From Chloroflexota bacterium (lineage in GTDB: Bacteria > Chloroflexota > UBA11872 > VXNJ01): a stretch of 5,469 bases of DNA. A model generated the notes under the pieces. That model did no database searches. It worked only from the letters and a program-made list of their open reading frames with translations, and was not told where the DNA came from. Shown here piece after piece: positions 4,621 to 5,469 of the stretch. The stretch lies in assembly GCA_026708165.1 (NCBI GenBank), contig JAPOVO010000100.1, positions 1 to 5,469 of the forward strand, in the 5' to 3' direction. Every line of letters begins with the position of its first letter. Position 1 is the first letter of the stretch. Both the position numbers and the translations under genes were made by a program.

Positions 4621-5469
4621 TCAGTCGCCGGCCAGCCCGCAGTACTCCACTGCCGCGAGCGCGTAGACGCGCGCCGTGTCAACGAGATCGTCGATCCGTA
4701 TGCGCTCGTTGTCGGAATGGGCCGTGCCGTGTCCGGGGCCGAAGTAGACAGACGGCACCGGTATCTCGTTGGCAAACAAGCTCGCGTCGCCGACCAGCTG
4801 CATTCCGATGATTTCGGCCTCCCGTCCTAGAACCTGGCGGCTGCCCGCTTGCAGCGCCTTGATAACGGGATCGCTCGCCGGAATCTCGAAGGGGTCGCGC
4901 CCGCCCCCCATGAACGAGACCGTGACCTCAAGGCCGGACCGGTCGGTGAGGTCTGCGCACAACGCCTCGTAGCGAGCTTGAACATCCACTTCGTCCGTAC
5001 CCGGCTGCCAGCGGTGAGTTCCAATGACAGAGGCCGGCGTGGGCAAACGGTTGACATAGTCGCCGGCCTGGAGGATGCCCACGTTGACCTGCTCCCGGCC
5101 GGTCAACGGCGAGGGCGGCGCCGAACGGAACTCGTCCTCCCAGGTCTCGAAGGCGCGCAGCGCCTCGCCGAGCCAGCGCGCCGGATTCTCGTCGTAGGGG
5201 GCGTAGAGGTTGTGGATCATTCCACGCGGGTTGGTCACCGTGAGCTTGAATCCCGTACAGCCTGCGCTCGCCGCCCAGATCGCCTTGGGCCCCTCGGCGA
5301 TGACTATGGCGTCGGCGGCAAGCTCGCCGTCTCGCATGAGCTGGATGATTCGATCGGGGCCTTCCTTCTGACCGATGGGCGTCTCGTGGCCGATGACCCC
5401 CGAAATCGTCAGATCGCCCGCTAGACGCAGCCCGCTCCTTTTGATCGCGGACGCGGCGTGCGTGATGGC
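4621..5469 (-). CDS. M20-family metallopeptidase/deacylase, N-terminus outside window
   Basis: On the minus strand the frame is open from the window edge to TGA (4623-4621), giving 282 residues of the C-terminal part. M20 enzymes (ArgE, DapE, carboxypeptidase G2 type) hydrolyse N-acyl amino acids or short peptides with two zinc ions. Visible pieces are GVIGHETPIGQKEG, matching the region of the catalytic glutamate; VIAEGP, a likely metal-ligand loop; an inserted lid/dimerisation domain from about residue 66 to 185; and PGHGTAHSDNERIRIDDLV near the C-terminus, whose histidine is the expected last zinc ligand. The first histidine and aspartate ligands would lie in the missing N-terminal part. 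An internal ATG at 5337 is not the true start, because conserved sequence continues upstream of it. The gene converges on the isomerase gene with only 25 bases between the stops and no evident terminator. The substrate is unknown. Confidence 0.85.
   Translation of the reverse strand, partial: AITHAASAIKRSGLRLAGDLTISGVIGHETPIGQKEGPDRIIQLMRDGELAADAIVIAEGPKAIWAASAGCTGFKLTVTNPRGMIHNLYAPYDENPARWLGEALRAFETWEDEFRSAPPSPLTGREQVNVGILQAGDYVNRLPTPASVIGTHRWQPGTDEVDVQARYEALCADLTDRSGLEVTVSFMGGGRDPFEIPASDPVIKALQAGSRQVLGREAEIIGMQLVGDASLFANEIPVPSVYFGPGHGTAHSDNERIRIDDLVDTARVYALAAVEYCGLAGD

Noticed and set aside
4849..5424. Plus-strand frame opposite the M20 gene
   Set aside because: The minus-strand frame carries clear M20 motifs throughout, so this is its shadow.
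1..5469. CRISPR array, rRNA gene or replication origin
   Set aside because: No regularly spaced direct repeats, no conserved rRNA stretches and no iteron or DnaA-box cluster were seen.

Overview
The window shows one complete insertion event in a high-GC bacterial chromosome. A 2825-bp transposon (85-2909) has landed in a gene for an extracellular solute-binding protein. It has perfect 22-bp terminal inverted repeats (TIRs) and a perfect 8-bp target duplication. The host DNA on the right carries a TIM-barrel sugar isomerase/epimerase-like gene (3729-4595, +) and, convergent to it, the 3' part of an M20 metallopeptidase gene (4621-5469, -). The GC-rich codons and this gene mix suit a free-living heterotroph, for example a Chloroflexota- or Actinomycetota-type lineage. 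The window has no marker that fixes the taxon. By eye, the transposon is less GC-rich than its flanks.

The transposon reads left to right. The left TIR (85-106) overlaps the -35 box of a promoter (105-133). Next comes a 10-bp inverted repeat that holds the transposase start codon in one arm and the Shine-Dalgarno sequence in its loop (134-166). Then come an IS1595-type (ISXO2-like) DDE transposase (159-1040) and a passenger gene (1037-2659) coupled to it through a GTGA start/stop overlap. The passenger encodes a beta-order DNA methyltransferase fused to a C-terminal PD-(D/E)XK, Mrr-like nuclease domain. A 228-bp tail (2660-2887) without an obvious gene precedes the right TIR (2888-2909). The tail is strongly structured: a long stem-loop (2677-2712), a 97-nt tRNA-like cloverleaf with a long variable arm and a GTA anticodon (2718-2814), and a possible H-type pseudoknot (2813-2857).

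The target gene survives as two pieces, 1-84 and 2910-3689. Removing the element and one duplication restores the reading frame across the junction. The left piece, however, has three in-frame TAG codons within 12 bases (23-34), so the gene looks dead for a reason besides the insertion.

The points most worth following are the tRNA-like RNA in the tail, the start-codon hairpin that should block translation from read-through transcripts but not from the element's own promoter, and the transposon-borne methyltransferase-nuclease fusion. All functional statements are inferences from sequence; no homology search was run.
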